A stretch of DNA of 64,000 nucleotides from positions 16,334,501 to 16,398,500 of the forward strand of contig JAPTOF010000010.1 in NCBI GenBank assembly GCA_028554755.1, in the 5' to 3' direction. Within the stretch, counting starts at the first letter, position 1. The number at the start of each line of letters is the position of its first letter. This document shows positions 44,156 through 58,819 of this stretch, one piece after another. Origin of the DNA: Cordia subcordata (Eukaryota; Streptophyta; Magnoliopsida; Boraginales; Cordiaceae). Both the position numbers and the translations under genes were made by a program. The notes below the pieces were generated by a model. The model did no database searches and was not told the origin of the DNA. It saw only the letters and a program-made list of their open reading frames with translations.

Positions 44156-46253
44156 GTTAGATTAAACGCAAATTTGGTACAAACCATGCCTAAAAACCCC
44201 CAAGCCACTAAAAATAGCATCCTAAACAAGGCTTTAGGGGCAAGGGATCAAAGTACAAGGAGGAAACCAGAATTACAAAAGAAAGTAAACTACTTCCACG
44301 AGCGGAAAAATGAAAGAAACAAAATCAAAAGTCCACTAAGCAACAAAGTGATCAATTGCAATCAAAAATGAGTGTGGAACCATCAATACCCAAGGGAGAA
44401 GAATCCATTGGGCTTTTAAATAAACCAGCAGCCTTCTTCCCTTCAATCTCCCTTCTTCCACTTTATGAATTTGCTCAACAATCTCATCGTCTTGGATCTC
44501 AATATTTGCTTGAGCGTCTTCTTTATTATCTTGGATCAAATCGTTCACTTCTTCGCCATTTGCATTAGGTTTACTTCCATCTTCTTCAAGGATTGAAAAT
44601 CGGTTTCTAACCATGGTGCTCTTGAAGCCATGGTGTCTTTGCATGCTTTAGGTTCAAGAATCACATTTGCAAATGGTGTAGTATCAACATTAACTTTTCT
44701 CCAAAACCCTCTTTGGTTTTGTATTCTTCCAAACATATTCATTCTTTTCCACCCTTGGCATTTGACTTCGAGCATTTGCAATAGCTGCATTTGGACAAGA
44801 AGAAAGAGAGTGACCAACTATCTTGCAATTTGAGCATACAAGGGGTTTCCATGCATATTCCACATCAATTTTTGCCCAATCACCATTTCCAAGTTTCACA
44901 AAAGTGTGATCCGGGAGGTTCATCGAAAGATCCATTTCGATGCAAATTCGTGCAAAACCCACGAATGTACGTGCTTCCGTTAGTTTATCCATTTGTAATG
45001 GAACTCCAAGAGTACTCCCAATGTAGCTTAAGCCTCTTCTAGTAATAAGGAAACAAGGGACGTTCCTTAGCTTAACCCAGAGAGGTACTTTTTTCCAACT
45101 AAAATTTAGGAGTTGAGCATTAGCATCCCATTTCCTAAGCAATAAGGGAATCAAGCAAGGCCTCACTACCTTCTAGACATGGAATTTATCTATCCAGGGA
45201 TCCATGTCGTAAAACATCCGAGAAGATAGAGAGCATGAAGCGAGTTCCTTATGCTTTAACGGTTGGGAGTCTCATGTATGCTATGTCATGTACCAGACTA
45301 GATATTTGCTTTGCTGTTGGCATGGGTAGTAGATACCAGTCAAACCCTGGAGTAGTATATTAGGTCATGGTTAAGCGTATATTTAAGTTCTTGCAAGGGA
45401 CTAAGGATTATGTGCTAGAATACAGTAACGACGATCTAACACTCATATCTATTCTTCCAAGGAGGGGTTTCGGAAGAGGAGAAAAGAGCAATCATGGATA
45501 GAATTGGGTTCCAAGAGGGTGAGCTACCAATCCGTTATTTGGGTATTCCACTTGTTTCAAGAAAGCTTAGAAAGAATGATTGCTGTCCTCTACTGGAAAA
45601 GTTCAATTCTGAGCTTGATTCACGGTGCAACAATTGGCTTTCTTTCGCGGGGAGACTTGGGCTCATCAAATCCGTCCTTACTCAGATTTGTGCTTATTGG
45701 GCAAATGCTTTTCTTTTACCGAAAGGTGTTATGGCAGCCATTGAGACAAAATTTAAAGCCTTTTGTGGAGAGGGACTGGTCCAAAGGTGGCATGGAAGGA
45801 TATTTGTCTCCCATTAAAGGAGGCAGGACTTGGCATTCGGAGCATTGAAGAGGTTAACCATCCATATATGCTGAAAGTATTTTGGAGGATGTACGCAACA
45901 AAAGAATCGCTTTGGAGTCAATGGGTTCATGCAAACTACATCAAGGACTCTTCTATTTGGATGTCACAAATTCCCAAGGATGCAAGTTGGGTTTTTAAAA
46001 CGCTTCTTGGCTGCCGTGTTCTAGCAAACGGATTTATCCGACACAAGATTGGTAATGGAGCAAACACCTTCTTTTGGATTGACAATTGGCACAAGGACGG
46101 TCCTCTCTCTGAGCATTGGGCAAACGCCATTCCTTATCCCCCACTTCGTGCAAAGGTTACTGATATTTTCATTGATGGTTATTGGAATTGGCCAATGCAC
46201 CTCTCCCAAGTTGATGTTCCAGATTTTGATCTTTTTGTTTGCGAATTAGGCAA
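44156..46253. repeat. Array unit 8 (2,098 bp), disturbed copia/LINE junction
   Basis: Variants: 1-nt loss in the ORF1 tail, CCAGGGATCCATGTCG, and a cluster of changes at 45421-45470 (TACAGTAACGACG, CTCATATCTATTC, CCAAGGAGG) right at the copia/LINE junction. Confidence 0.95.
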
Positions 46254-48344
46254 GTTAGATTAAACGCAAATTTGGTACAAACCATGCCTAAAAACCCCCA
46301 AGCCACTAAAAATAGCATCCTAAACAAGGCTTTAGGGGCAAGGGATCAAAGTACAAGGAGGAAACCAGAATTACAAAAGAAAGTAAACTACTTCCACGAG
46401 CGGAAAAATGAAAGAAACAAAATCAAAAGTCCACTAAGCAACAAAGTGATCAATTGCAATCAAAAATGAGTGTGGAACCATCAATACCCAAGGGAGAAGA
46501 ATCCATTGGGCTTTTAAATAAACCAGCAGCCTTCTTCCCTTCAATCTCCCCTTCTTCCACTTTATGAATTTGCTCAACAATCTCATCGTCTTGGATCTCA
46601 ATATTTGCTTGAGCGTCTTCTTTATTATCTTGGATCAAATCGTTCACTTCTTCGCCATTTGCATTAGGTTTACTTCCATCTTCTTCAAGGATTGAAAATC
46701 GGTTTCTAACCATGGTGCTCTTGAAGCCATGGTGTCTTTGCATGCTTTAGGTTCAAGAATCACATTTGCAAATGGTGTAGTATCAACATTAACTTTTCTC
46801 CAAAACCCTCTTTGGTTTTGTATTCTTCCAAACATATTCATTCTTTTCCACCCTTGGCATTTGACTTCGAGCATTTGCAATAGCTGCATTTGGACAAGAA
46901 GAAAGAGAGTGACCAACTATCTTGCAATTTGAGCATACAAGGGGTTTCCATGCATATTCCACATCAATTTTTGCCCAATCACCATTTCCAAGTTTCACAA
47001 AAGTGTGATCCGGGAGGTTCATCGAAAGATCCATTTCGATGCAAATTCGTGCAAAACCCACGAATGTACGTGCTTCCGTTAGTTTATCCATTTGTAATGG
47101 AACTCCAAGAGTACTCCCAATGTAGCTTAAGCCTCTTCTAGTAATAAGGAAACAAGGGACGTTCCTTAGCTTAACCCAGAGAGGTACTTTTTTCCAACTA
47201 AAATTTAGGAGTTGAGCATTAGCATCCCATTTCCTAAGCAATAAGGGAATCAAGCAAGGCCTCACTACCTTCTAGACATGGAATTTATCTATCCCTGGAT
47301 CAATGTCCTAAAACATCTGATAAGATAGAGAGCATGAAGCGAGTTCCTTATGCTTTAACGGTTGTGAGTCTCATGTATGCTATGTCATGTACCAGACTAG
47401 ATATTTGCTTTGCTGTTGGCATGGGTAGTAGATACCAGTCAAACCCTGGAGTAGTATATTAGGTCATGGTTAAGCGTATATTTAAGTTCTTGCAAGGGAC
47501 TAAGGATTATGTGCTAGAATACTGTACTGACGATCTAACACTATTATGTTTTCTTCCTTGGAGGGGTTTCGGAAGAGGAGAAAAGAGCAATCATGGATAG
47601 AATTGGGTTCCAAGAGGGTGAGCTACCAATCCGTTATTTGGGTATTCCACTTGTTTCAAGAAAGCTTAGAAAGAATGATTGCTGTCCTCTATTGGAAAAG
47701 TTCAATTCTGAGCTTGATTCACGGTGCAACAATTGGCTTTCTTTCGCGGGGAGACTTGGGCTCATCAAATCCGTCCTTACTCAGATTTGTGCTTATTGGG
47801 CAAATGCTTTTCTTTTACCGAAAGGTGTTATGGCAGCCATTGAGACAAAATTTAAAGCCTTTTGTGGAGAGGACTGGTCCAAAGGTGGCATGGAAGGATA
47901 TTTGTCTCCCATTAAAGGAGGAGGACTTGGCATTCGAGCATTGAAGAGGTTTACCTTTCATATATGCTGAAAGTTTTTGGAGGATGTACGCAACAAAAGA
48001 ATCGCTTTGGAGTCAATGGGTTCATGCAAACTACATCAAGGACTCTTCTATTTGGATGTCACAAATTCCCAAGGATGCAAGTTGGGTTTTTAAAACGCTT
48101 CTTGGCTGCCGTGTTCTAGCAAACGGATTTATCCGACACAAGATTGGTAATGGAGCAAACACCTTCTTTTGGATTGACAATTGGCACAAGGACGGTCCTC
48201 TCTGAGCATTGGGCAAACGCCATTCCTTATCCCCACTTCGTGCAAAGGTTACTGATATTTTCATTGATGGTTATTGGAATTGGCCAATGCACCTCTCCCA
48301 AGTTGATGTTCCAGATTTTGATCTTTTGTTTGCGAATTAGGCAA
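46254..48344. repeat. Array unit 9 (2,091 bp)
   Basis: Variants: CCCTGGATC, CTGTACTGACG, CTATTGG, GAGAGGACTGG, GGAGGAGGACTT, five-T, CCTCTCTGAGC (2 nt short), TATCCCCACTT, GATCTTTTGTTTG. It shares several with unit 5. Confidence 0.95.
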
Positions 48345-50436
48345 GTTAGATTAAACGCAAATTTGGTACAAACCATGCCTAAAAACCCCCAAGCCACTAA
48401 AAATAGCATCCTAAACAAGGCTTTAGGGGCAAGGGATCAAAGTACAAGGAGGAAACCAGAATTACAAAAGAAAGTAAACTACTTCCACGAGCGGAAAAAT
48501 GAAAGAAACAAAATCAAAAGTCCACTAAGCAACAAAGTGATCAATTGCAATCAAAAATGAGTGTGGAACCATCAATACCCAAGGGAGAAGAATCCATTGG
48601 GCTTTTAAATAAACCAGCAGCCTTCTTCCCTTCAATCTCCCCTTCTTCCACTTTATGAATTTGCTCAACAATCTCATCGTCTTGGATCTCAATATTTGCT
48701 TGAGCGTCTTCTTTATTATCTTGGATCAAATCGTTCACTTCTTCGCCATTTGCATTAGGTTTACTTCCATCTTCTTCAAGGATTGAAAATCGGTTTCTAA
48801 CCATGGTGCTCTTGAAGCCATGGTGTCTTTGCATGCTTTAGGTTCAAGAATCACATTTGCAAATGGTGTAGTATCAACATTAACTTTTCTCCAAAACCCT
48901 CTTTGGTTTTGTATTCTTCCAAACATATTCATTCTTTTCCACCCTTGGCATTTGACTTCGAGCATTTGCAATAGCTGCATTTGGACAAGAAGAAAGAGAG
49001 TGACCAACTATCTTGCAATTTGAGCATACAAGGGGTTTCCATGCATATTCCACATCAATTTTTGCCCAATCACCATTTCCAAGTTTCACAAAAGTGTGAT
49101 CCGGGAGGTTCATCGAAAGATCCATTTCGATGCAAATTCGTGCAAAACCCACGAATGTACGTGCTTCCGTTAGTTTATCCATTTGTAATGGAACTCCAAG
49201 AGTACTCCCAATGTAGCTTAAGCCTCTTCTAGTAATAAGGAAACAAGGGACGTTCCTTAGCTTAACCCAGAGGTACTTTTTCCAACTAAAATTTAGGAGT
49301 TGAGCATTAGCATCCCATTTCCTAAGCAATAAGGGAATCAAGCAAGGCCTCACTACCTTCTAGACATGGAATTTATCTATCCGGGATCAATGTCCTAAAA
49401 CATCCGAGAAGATAGAGAGCATGAAGCGAGTTCCTTATGCTTTAACGGTTGGGAGTCTCATGTATGCTATGTCATGTACCAGACTAGATATTTGCTTTGC
49501 TGTTGGCATGGGTAGTAGATACCAGTCAAACCACGGAGTAGTATATTAGGTCATGGTTAAGCGTATATTTAAGTTCTTGCAAGGGACTAAGGATTATGTG
49601 CTAGAATACTGCAGACGATCTAACACTATTATGTTTTCTTCCTTGGAGGGGTTTCGGAAGAGGAGAAAAGAGCAATCATGGATAGAATTGGGTTCCAAGA
49701 GGGTGAGCTACCAATCCGTTATTTGGGTATTCCACTTGTTTCAAGAAAGCTTAGAAAGAATGATTGCTGTCCTCTATTGGAAAAGTTCAATTCTGAGCTT
49801 GATTCACGGTGCAACAATTGGCTTTCTTTCGCGGGGAGACTTGGGCTCATCAAATCCGTCCTTACTCAGATTTGTGCTTATTGGGCAAATGCTTTTCTTT
49901 TACCGAAAGGTGTTATGGCAGCCATTGAGACAAAATTTAAAGCCTTTTGTGGAGAGGGACTGGTCCAAAGGTGGCATGGAAGGATATTTGTCTCCCATTA
50001 AAGGAGGCAGGACTTGGCATTCTGAGCATTGAAGAGGTTAACCTTCCATATATGCTGAAAGTTTTTTGGAGGATGTACGCAACAAAAGAATCGCTTTGGA
50101 GTCAATGGGTTCATGCAAACTACATCAAGGACTCTTCTATTTGGATGTCACAAATTCCCAAGGATGCAAGTTGGGTTTTTAAAACGCTTCTTGGCTGCCG
50201 TGTTCTAGCAAACGGATTTATCCGACACAAGATTGGTAATGGAGCAAACACCTTCTTTTGGATTGACAATTGGCACAAGGACGGTCCTCTCTCTGAGCAT
50301 TGGGCAAACGCCATTCCTTATCCCCCACTTCGTGCAAAGGTTACTGATATTTTCATTGATGGTTATTGGAATTGGCCAATGCACCTCTCCCAAGTTGATG
50401 TTCCAGATTTTGATCTTTTGTTTGCGAATTAGGCAA
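48345..50436. repeat. Array unit 10 (2,092 bp)
   Basis: Variants: double indel CCCAGAGGTACTTTTTCC, TATCCGGGATC, CATCCGAG, CCACGGAG, CTGCAGACG, CTATTGG. All of these recur in unit 14. Last unit with CCAGACTAG. Confidence 0.95.
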
Positions 50437-52531
50437 GTTAGATTAAACGCAAATTTGGTACAAACCATGCCTAAAAACCCCCAAGCCACTAAAAATAGCA
50501 TCCTAAACAAGGCTTTAGGGGCAAGGGATCAAAGTACAAGGAGGAAACCAGAATTACAAAAGAAAGTAAACTACTTCCACGAGCGGAAAAATGAAAGAAA
50601 CAAAATCAAAAGTCCACTAAGCAACAAAGTGATCAATTGCAATCAAAAATGAGTGTGGAACCATCAATACCCAAGGGAGAAGAATCCATTGGGCTTTTAA
50701 ATAAACCAGCAGCCTTCTTCCCTTCAATCTCCCCTTCTTCCACTTTATGAATTTGCTCAACAATCTCATCGTCTTGGATCTCAATATTTGCTTGAGCGTC
50801 TTCTTTATTATCTTGGATCAAATCGTTCACTTCTTCGCCATTTGCATTAGGTTTACTTCCATCTTCTTCAAGGATTGAAAATCGGTTTCTAACCATGGTG
50901 CTCTTGAAGCCATGGTGTCTTTGCATGCTTTAGGTTCAAGAATCACATTTGCAAATGGTGTAGTATCAACATTAACTTTTCTCCAAAACCCTCTTTGGTT
51001 TTGTATTCTTCCAAACATATTCATTCTTTTCCACCCTTGGCATTTGACTTCGAGCATTTGCAATAGCTGCATTTGGACAAGAAGAAAGAGAGTGACCAAC
51101 TATCTTGCAATTTGAGCATACAAGGGGTTTCCATGCATATTCCACATCAATTTTTGCCCAATCACCATTTCCAAGTTTCACAAAAGTGTGATCCGGGAGG
51201 TTCATCGAAAGATCCATTTCGATGCAAATTCGTGCAAAACCCACGAATGTACGTGCTTCCGTTAGTTTATCCATTTGTAATGGAACTCCAAGAGTACTCC
51301 CAATGTAGCTTAAGCCTCTTCTAGTAATAAGGAAACAAGGGACGTTCCTTAGCTTAACCCAGAGAGGTACTTTTTTCCAACTAAAATTTAGGAGTTGAGC
51401 ATTAGCATCCCATTTCCTAAGCAATAAGGGAATCAAGCAAGGCCTCACTACCTTCTAGACATGGAATTTATCTATCCGGGATCAATGTCCTAAAACATCC
51501 GAGAAGATAGAGAGCATGAAGCGAGTTCCTTATGCTTTAACGGTTGGGAGTCTCATGTATGCTATGTCATGTACTAGACTAGATATTTGCTTTGCTGTTG
51601 GCATGGGTAGTAGATACCAGTCAAACCACGGAGTAGTATATTAGGTCATGGTTAAGCGTATATTTAAGTTCTTGCAAGGGACTAAGGATTATGTGCTAGA
51701 ATACTGCGGACGATCTAACACTATTATGTTTTCTTCCTTGGAGGGTTTCGGAAGAGGAGAAAAGAGCAATCATGGATAGAATTGGGTTCCAAGAGGGTGA
51801 GCTACCAATCCGTTATTTGGGTATTCCACTTGTTTCAAGAAAGCTTAGAAAGAATGATTGCTGTCCTCTAATGGAAAAGTTCAATTCTGAGCTTGATTCA
51901 CGGTGCAACAATTGGCTTTCTTTCGCGGGGAGACTTGGGCTCATCAAATCCGTCCTTACTCAGATTTGTGCTTATTGGGCAAATGCTTTTCTTTTACCGA
52001 AAGGTGTTATGGCAGCCATTGAGACAAAATTTAAAGCCTTTTGTGGAGAGGGACTGGTCCAAAGGTGGCATGGAAGGATATTTGTCTCCCATTAAAGGAG
52101 GGAGGACTTGGCATTCGGAGCATTGAAGAGGTTAACCTTCCATATATGCTGAAAGTTTTTTGGAGGATGTACGCAACAAAAGAATCGCTTTGGAGTCAAT
52201 GGGTTCATGCAAACTACATCAAGGACTCTTCTATTTGGATGTCACAAATTCCCAAGGATGCAAGTTGGGTTTTTAAAACGCTTCTTGGCTGCCGTGTTCT
52301 AGCAAACGGATTTATCCGACACAAGATTGGTAATGGAGCAAACACCTTCTTTTGGATTGACAATTGGCACAAGGACGGTCCTCTCTCTGAGCATTGGGCA
52401 AACGCCATTCCTTATCCCCCACTTCGTGCAAAGGTTACTGATATTTTCATTGATGGTTATTGGAATTGGCCAATGCACCTCTCCCAAGTTGATGTTCCAG
52501 ATTTTGATCTTTTTGTTTGCGAATTAGGCAA
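50437..52531. repeat. Array unit 11 (2,095 bp)
   Basis: Variants: TATCCGGGATC, CATCCGAG, CTAGACTAG (first unit with it), CCACGGAG, CTGCGGACG, private CTAATGG. Last unit with the Gly codon form CCATTTCCAAG. Confidence 0.95.
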
Positions 52532-54630
52532 GTTAGATTAAACGCAAATTTGGTACAAACCATGCCTAAAAACCCCCAAGCCACTAAAAATAGCATCCTA
52601 AACAAGGCTTTAGGGGCAAGGGATCAAAGTACAAGGAGGAAACCAGAATTACAAAAGAAAGTAAACTACTTCCACGAGCGGAAAAATGAAAGAAACAAAA
52701 TCAAAAGTCCACTAAGCAACAAAGTGATCAATTGCAATCAAAAATGAGTGTGGAACCATCAATACCCAAGGGAGAAGAATCCATTGGGCTTTTAAATAAA
52801 CCAGCAGCCTTCTTCCCTTCAATCTCCCTTCTTCCACTTTATGAATTTGCTCAACAATCTCATCGTCTTGGATCTCAATATTTGCTTGAGCGTCTTCTTT
52901 ATTATCTTGGATCAAATCGTTCACTTCTTCGCCATTTGCATTAGGTTTACTTCCATCTTCTTCAAGGATTGAAAATCGGTTTCTAACCATGGTGCTCTTG
53001 AAGCCATGGTGTCTTTGCATGCTTTAGGTTCAAGAATCACATTTGCAAATGGTGTAGTATCAACATTAACTTTTCTCCAAAACCCTCTTTGGTTTTGTAT
53101 TCTTCCAAACATATTCATTCTTTTCCACCCTTGGCATTTGACTTCGAGCATTTGCAATAGCTGCATTTGGACAAGAAGAAAGAGAGTGACCAACTATCTT
53201 GCAATTTGAGCATACAAGGGGTTTCCATGCATATTCCACATCAATTTTTGCCCAATCACCATTTCTAAGTTTCACAAAAGTGTGATCCGGGAGGTTCATC
53301 GAAAGATCCATTTCGATGCAAATTCGTGCAAAACCCACGAATGTACGTGCTTCCGTTAGTTTATCCATTTGTAATGGAACTCCAAGAGTACTCCCAATGT
53401 AGCTTAAGCCTCTTCTAGTAATAAGGAAACAAGGGACGTTCCTTAGCTTAACCCAGAGAGGTACTTTTTTCCAACTAAAATTTAGGAGTTGAGCATTAGC
53501 ATCCCATTTCCTAAGCAATAAGGGAATCAAGCAAGGCCTCACTACCTTCTAGACATGGAATTTATCTATACCGGGATCAATGTCCTAAAACATCTGAGAA
53601 GATAGAGAGCATGAAGCGAGTTCCTTATGCTTTAACGGTTGGGAGTCTCATGTATGCTATGTCATGTACTAGACTAGATATTTGCTTTGCTGTTGGCATG
53701 GGTAGTAGATATCAGTCAAACCCAGGAGTAGTATATTAGGTCATGGTTAAGCGTATATTTAAGTTCTTGCAAGGGACTAAGGATTATGTGCTAGAATACT
53801 GTACGGACGATCTAACACTATTATGTTTTCTTCCTTGGAGGGGTTATCGGAAGAGGAGAAAAGAGCAATCATGGATAGAATTGGGTTCCAAGAGGGTGAG
53901 CTACCAATCCGTTATTTGGGTATTCCACTTGTTTCAAGAAAGCTTAGAAAGAATGATTGCTGTCCTCTACTGGAAAAGTTCAATTCTGAGCTTGATTCAC
54001 GGTGCAACAATTGGCTTTCTTTCGCGGGGAGACTTGGGCTCATCAAATCCGTCCTTACTCAGATTTGTGCTTATTGGGCAAATGCTTTTCTTTTACCGAA
54101 AGGTGTTATGGCAGCCATTGAGACAAAATTTAAAGCCTTTTGTGGAGAGGGACTGGTCCAAAGGTGGCATGGAAGGATATTTGTCTCCCATTAAAGGAGG
54201 CAGGACTTGGCATTCGGAGCATTGAAGAGGTTAACCTTCCATATATGCTGAAAGTTTTTTGGAGGATGTACGCAACAAAAGAATCGCTTTGGAGTCAATG
54301 GGTTCATGCAAACTACATCAAGGACTCTTCTATTTGGATGTCACAAATTCCCAAGGATGCAAGTTGGGTTTTTAAAACGCTTCTTGGCTGCCGTGTTCTA
54401 GCAAACGGATTTATCCGACACAAGATTGGTAATGGAGCAAACACCTTCTTTTGGATTGACAATTGGCACAAGGACGGTCCTCTCTCTGAGCATTGGGCAA
54501 ACGCCATTCCTTATCCCCCACTTCGTGCAAAGGTTACTGATATTTTCATTGATGGTTATTGGAATTGGCCAATGCACCTCTCCCAAGTTGATGTTCCAGA
54601 TTTTGATCTTTTTGTTTGCGAATTAGGCAA
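52532..54630. repeat. Array unit 12 (2,099 bp)
   Basis: Variants: 1-nt loss in the ORF1 tail (as unit 8), first unit with the Arg codon form CCATTTCTAAG, TATACCGGG, GATATCAG and CCCAGGAG (both shared with unit 16), GGGGTTATCGG. Confidence 0.95.
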
Positions 54631-56728
54631 GTTAGATTAAACGCAAATTTGGTACAAACCATGCCTAAAAACCCCCAAGCCACTAAAAATAGCATCCTAA
54701 ACAAGGCTTTAGGGGCAAGGGATCAAAGTACAAGGAGGAAACCAGAATTACAAAAGAAAGTAAACTACTTCCACGAGCGGAAAAATGAAAGAAACAAAAT
54801 CAAAAGTCCACTAAGCAACAAAGTGATCAATTGCAATCAAAAATGAGTGTGGAACCATCAATACCCAAGGGAGAAGAATCCATTGGGCTTTTAAATAAAC
54901 CAGCAGCCTTCTTCCCTTCAATCTCCCCTTCTTCCACTTTATGAATTTGCTCAACAATCTCATCGTCTTGGATCTCAATATTTGCTTGAGCGTCTTCTTT
55001 ATTATCTTGGATCAAATCGTTCACTTCTTCGCCATTTGCATTAGGTTTACTTCCATCTTCTTCAAGGATTGAAAATCGGTTTCTAACCATGGTGCTCTTG
55101 AAGCCATGGTGTCTTTGCATGCTTTAGGTTCAAGAATCACATTTGCAAATGGTGTAGTATCAACATTAACTTTTCTCCAAAACCCTCTTTGGTTTTGTAT
55201 TCTTCCAAACATATTCATTCTTTTCCACCCTTGGCATTTGACTTCGAGCATTTGCAATAGCTGCATTTGGACAAGAAGAAAGAGAGTGACCAACTATCTT
55301 GCAATTTGAGCATACAAGGGGTTTCCATGCATATTCCACATCAATTTTTGCCCAATCACCATTTCTAAGTTTCACAAAAGTGTGATCCGGGAGGTTCATC
55401 GAAAGATCCATTTCGATGCAAATTCGTGCAAAACCCACGAATGTACGTGCTTCCGTTAGTTTATCCATTTGTAATGGAACTCCAAGAGTACTCCCAATGT
55501 AGCTTAAGCCTCTTCTAGTAATAAGGAAACAAGGGACGTTCCTTAGCTTAACCCAGAGAGGTACTTTTTTCCAACTAAAATTTAGGAGTTGAGCATTAGC
55601 ATCCCATTTCCTAAGCAATAAGGGAATCAAGCAAGGCCTCACTACCTTCTAGACATGGAATTTATCTATCCCGGGATCAATGTCCTAAAACATCTGAGAA
55701 GATAGAGGGCATGAAGCGAGTTCCTTATGCTTTAACGGTTGGGAGTCTCATGTATGCTATGTCATGTACTAGACTAGATATTTGCTTTGCTGTTGGCATG
55801 GGTAGTAGATATCAGTCAAACCCTGGAGTAGTATATTAGGTCATGGTTAAGCGTATATTTAAGTTCTTTCAAGGGACTAAGGATTATGTGCTAGAATACT
55901 GTACGGACGATCTAACACTATTATGTTTTCTTCCTTGGAGGGGTTTCGGAAGAGGAGAAAAGAGCAATCATGGATAGAATTGGGTTCCAAGAGGGTGAGC
56001 TACCAATCCGTTATTTGGGTATTCCACTTGTTTCAAGAAAGCTTAGAAAGAATGATTGCTGTCCTCTACTGGAAAAGTTCAATTCTGAGCTTGATTCACG
56101 GTGCAACAATTGGCTTTCTTTCGCGGGGAGACTTGGGCTCATCAAATCCGTCCTTACTCAGATTTGTGCTTATTGGGCAAATGCTTTTCTTTTACCGAAA
56201 GGTGTTATGGCAGCCATTGAGACAAAATTTAAAGCCTTTTGTGGAGAGGGACTGGTCCAAAGGTGGCATGGAAGGATATTTGTCTCCCATTAAAGGAGGC
56301 AGGACTTGGCATTCGGAGCATTGAAGAGGTTAACCTTCCATATATGCTGAAAGTTTTTGGAGGATGTACGCAACAAAAGAATCGCTTTGGAGTCAATGGG
56401 TTCATGCAAACTACATCAAGGACTCTTCTATTTGGATGTCACAAATTCCCAAGGATGCAAGTTGGGTTTTTAAAACGCTTCTTGGCTGCCGTGTTCTAGC
56501 AAACGGATTTATCCGACACAAGATTGGTAATGGAGCAAACACCTTCTTTTGGATTGACAATTGGCACAAGGACGGTCCTCTCTCTGAGCATTGGGCAAAC
56601 GCCATTCCTTATCCCCCACTTCGTGCAAAGGTTACTGATATTTTCATTGATGGTTATTGGAATTGGCCAATGCACCTCTCCCAAGTTGATGTTCCAGATT
56701 TTGATCTTTGTGTTTGCGAATTAGGCAA
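54631..56728. repeat. Array unit 13 (2,098 bp)
   Basis: Variants: CCATTTCTAAG, TATCCCGGGATC, GAGGGCATG, GATATCAG, CCCTGGAG, TTCTTTCAAG, five-T, private GATCTTTGTGTTTG. Confidence 0.95.
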
Positions 56729-58819
56729 GTTAGATTAAACGCAAATTTGGTACAAACCATGCCTAAAAACCCCCAAGCCACTAAAAATAGCATCCTAAAC
56801 AAGGCTTTAGGGGCAAGGGATCAAAGTACAAGGAGGAAACCAGAATTACAAAAGAAAGTAAACTACTTCCACGAGCGGAAAAATGAAAGAAACAAAATCA
56901 AAAGTCCACTAAGCAACAAAGTGATCAATTGCAATCAAAAATGAGTGTGGAACCATCAATACCCAAGGGAGAAGAATCCATTGGGCTTTTAAATAAACCA
57001 GCAGCCTTCTTCCCTTCAATCTCCCCTTCTTCCACTTTATGAATTTGCTCAACAATCTCATCGTCTTGGATCTCAATATTTGCTTGAGCGTCTTCTTTAT
57101 TATCTTGGATCAAATCGTTCACTTCTTCGCCATTTGCATTAGGTTTACTTCCATCTTCTTCAAGGATTGAAAATCGGTTTCTAACCATGGTGCTCTTGAA
57201 GCCATGGTGTCTTTGCATGCTTTAGGTTCAAGAATCACATTTGCAAATGGTGTAGTATCAACATTAACTTTTCTCCAAAACCCTCTTTGGTTTTGTATTC
57301 TTCCAAACATATTCATTCTTTTCCACCCTTGGCATTTGACTTCGAGCATTTGCAATAGCTGCATTTGGACAAGAAGAAAGAGAGTGACCAACTATCTTGC
57401 AATTTGAGCATACAAGGGGTTTCCATGCATATTCCACATCAATTTTTGCCCAATCACCATTTCTAAGTTTCACAAAAGTGTGATCCGGGAGGTTCATCGA
57501 AAGATCCATTTCGATGCAAATTCGTGCAAAACCCACGAATGTACGTGCTTCCGTTAGTTTATCCATTTGTAATGGAACTCCAAGAGTACTCCCAATGTAG
57601 CTTAAGCCTCTTCTAGTAATAAGGAAACAAGGGACGTTCCTTAGCTTAACCCAGAGGTACTTTTTCCAACTAAAATTTAGGAGTTGAGCATTAGCATCCC
57701 ATTTCCTAAGCAATAAGGGAATCAAGCAAGGCCTCACTACCTTCTAGACATGGAATTTATCTATCCGGGATCAATGTCCTAAAACATCCGAGAAGATAGA
57801 GAGCATGAAGCGAGTTCCTTATGCTTTAACGGTTGGGAGTCTCATGTATGCTATGTCATGTACTAGACTAGATATTTGCTTTGCTGTTGGCATGGGTAGT
57901 AGATACCAGTCAAACCACGGAGTAGTATATTAGGTCATGGTTAAGCGTATATTTAAGTTCTTGCAAGGGACTAAGGATTATGTGCTAGAATACTGCAGAC
58001 GATCTAACACTATTATGTTTTCTTCCTTGGAGGGTTTGGAAGAGGAGAAAAGAGCAATCATGGATAGAATTGGGTTCCAAGAGGGTGAGCTACCAATTCG
58101 TTATTTGGGTATTCCACTTGTTTTAATTAATTTTATAAATAATGATTGCTGTCCTCTATTGGAAAAGTTCAATTCTGAGCTTGATTCACGGTGCAACAAT
58201 TGGCTTTCTTTCGCGGGGAGACTTGGGCTCATCAAATCCGTCCTTACTCAGATTTGTGCTTATTGGGCAAATGCTTTTCTTTTACCGAAAGGTGTTATGG
58301 CAGCCATTGAGACAAAATTTAAAGCCTTTTGTGGAGAGGGACTGGTCCAAAGGTGGCATGGAAGGATATTTGTCTCCCATTAAAGGAGGCAGGACTTGGC
58401 ATTCGGAGCATTGAAGAGGTTAACCTTCCATATATGCTGAAAGTTTTTTGGAGGATGTACGCAACAAAAGAATCGCTTTGGAGTCAATGGGTTCATGCAA
58501 ACTACATCAAGGACTCTTCTATTTGGATGTCACAAATTCCCAAGGATGCAAGTTGGGTTTTTAAAACGCTTCTTGGCTGCCGTGTTCTAGCAAACGGATT
58601 TATCCGACACAAGATTGGTAATGGAGCAAACACCTTCTTTTGGATTGACAATTGGCACAAGGACGGTCCTCTCTCTGAGCATTGGGCAAACGCCATTCCT
58701 TATCCCCCACTTCGTGCAAAGGTTACTGATATTTTCATTGATGGTTATTGGAATTGGCCAATGCACCTCTCCCAAGTTGATGTTCCAGATTTTGATCTTT
58801 TTGTTTGCGAATTAGGCAA
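56729..58819. repeat. Array unit 14 (2,091 bp), with a 17-nt T-rich patch
   Basis: It shares the unit-10 set (double indel, TATCCGGG, CATCCGAG, CCACGGAG, CTGCAGACG). Private: at 58124-58140 every G and C of the usual CAAGAAAGCTTAGAAAG is T, giving TAATTAATTTTATAAAT with no length change. Confidence 0.95.

Noticed and set aside
43664..44371. A 235-codon chimeric frame in units 7-8 as a new gene
   Set aside because: It joins LINE ORF2 sequence to antisense of an ORF1 3' UTR. It is open only because of a 1-nt indel in this copy and is closed in most other units.
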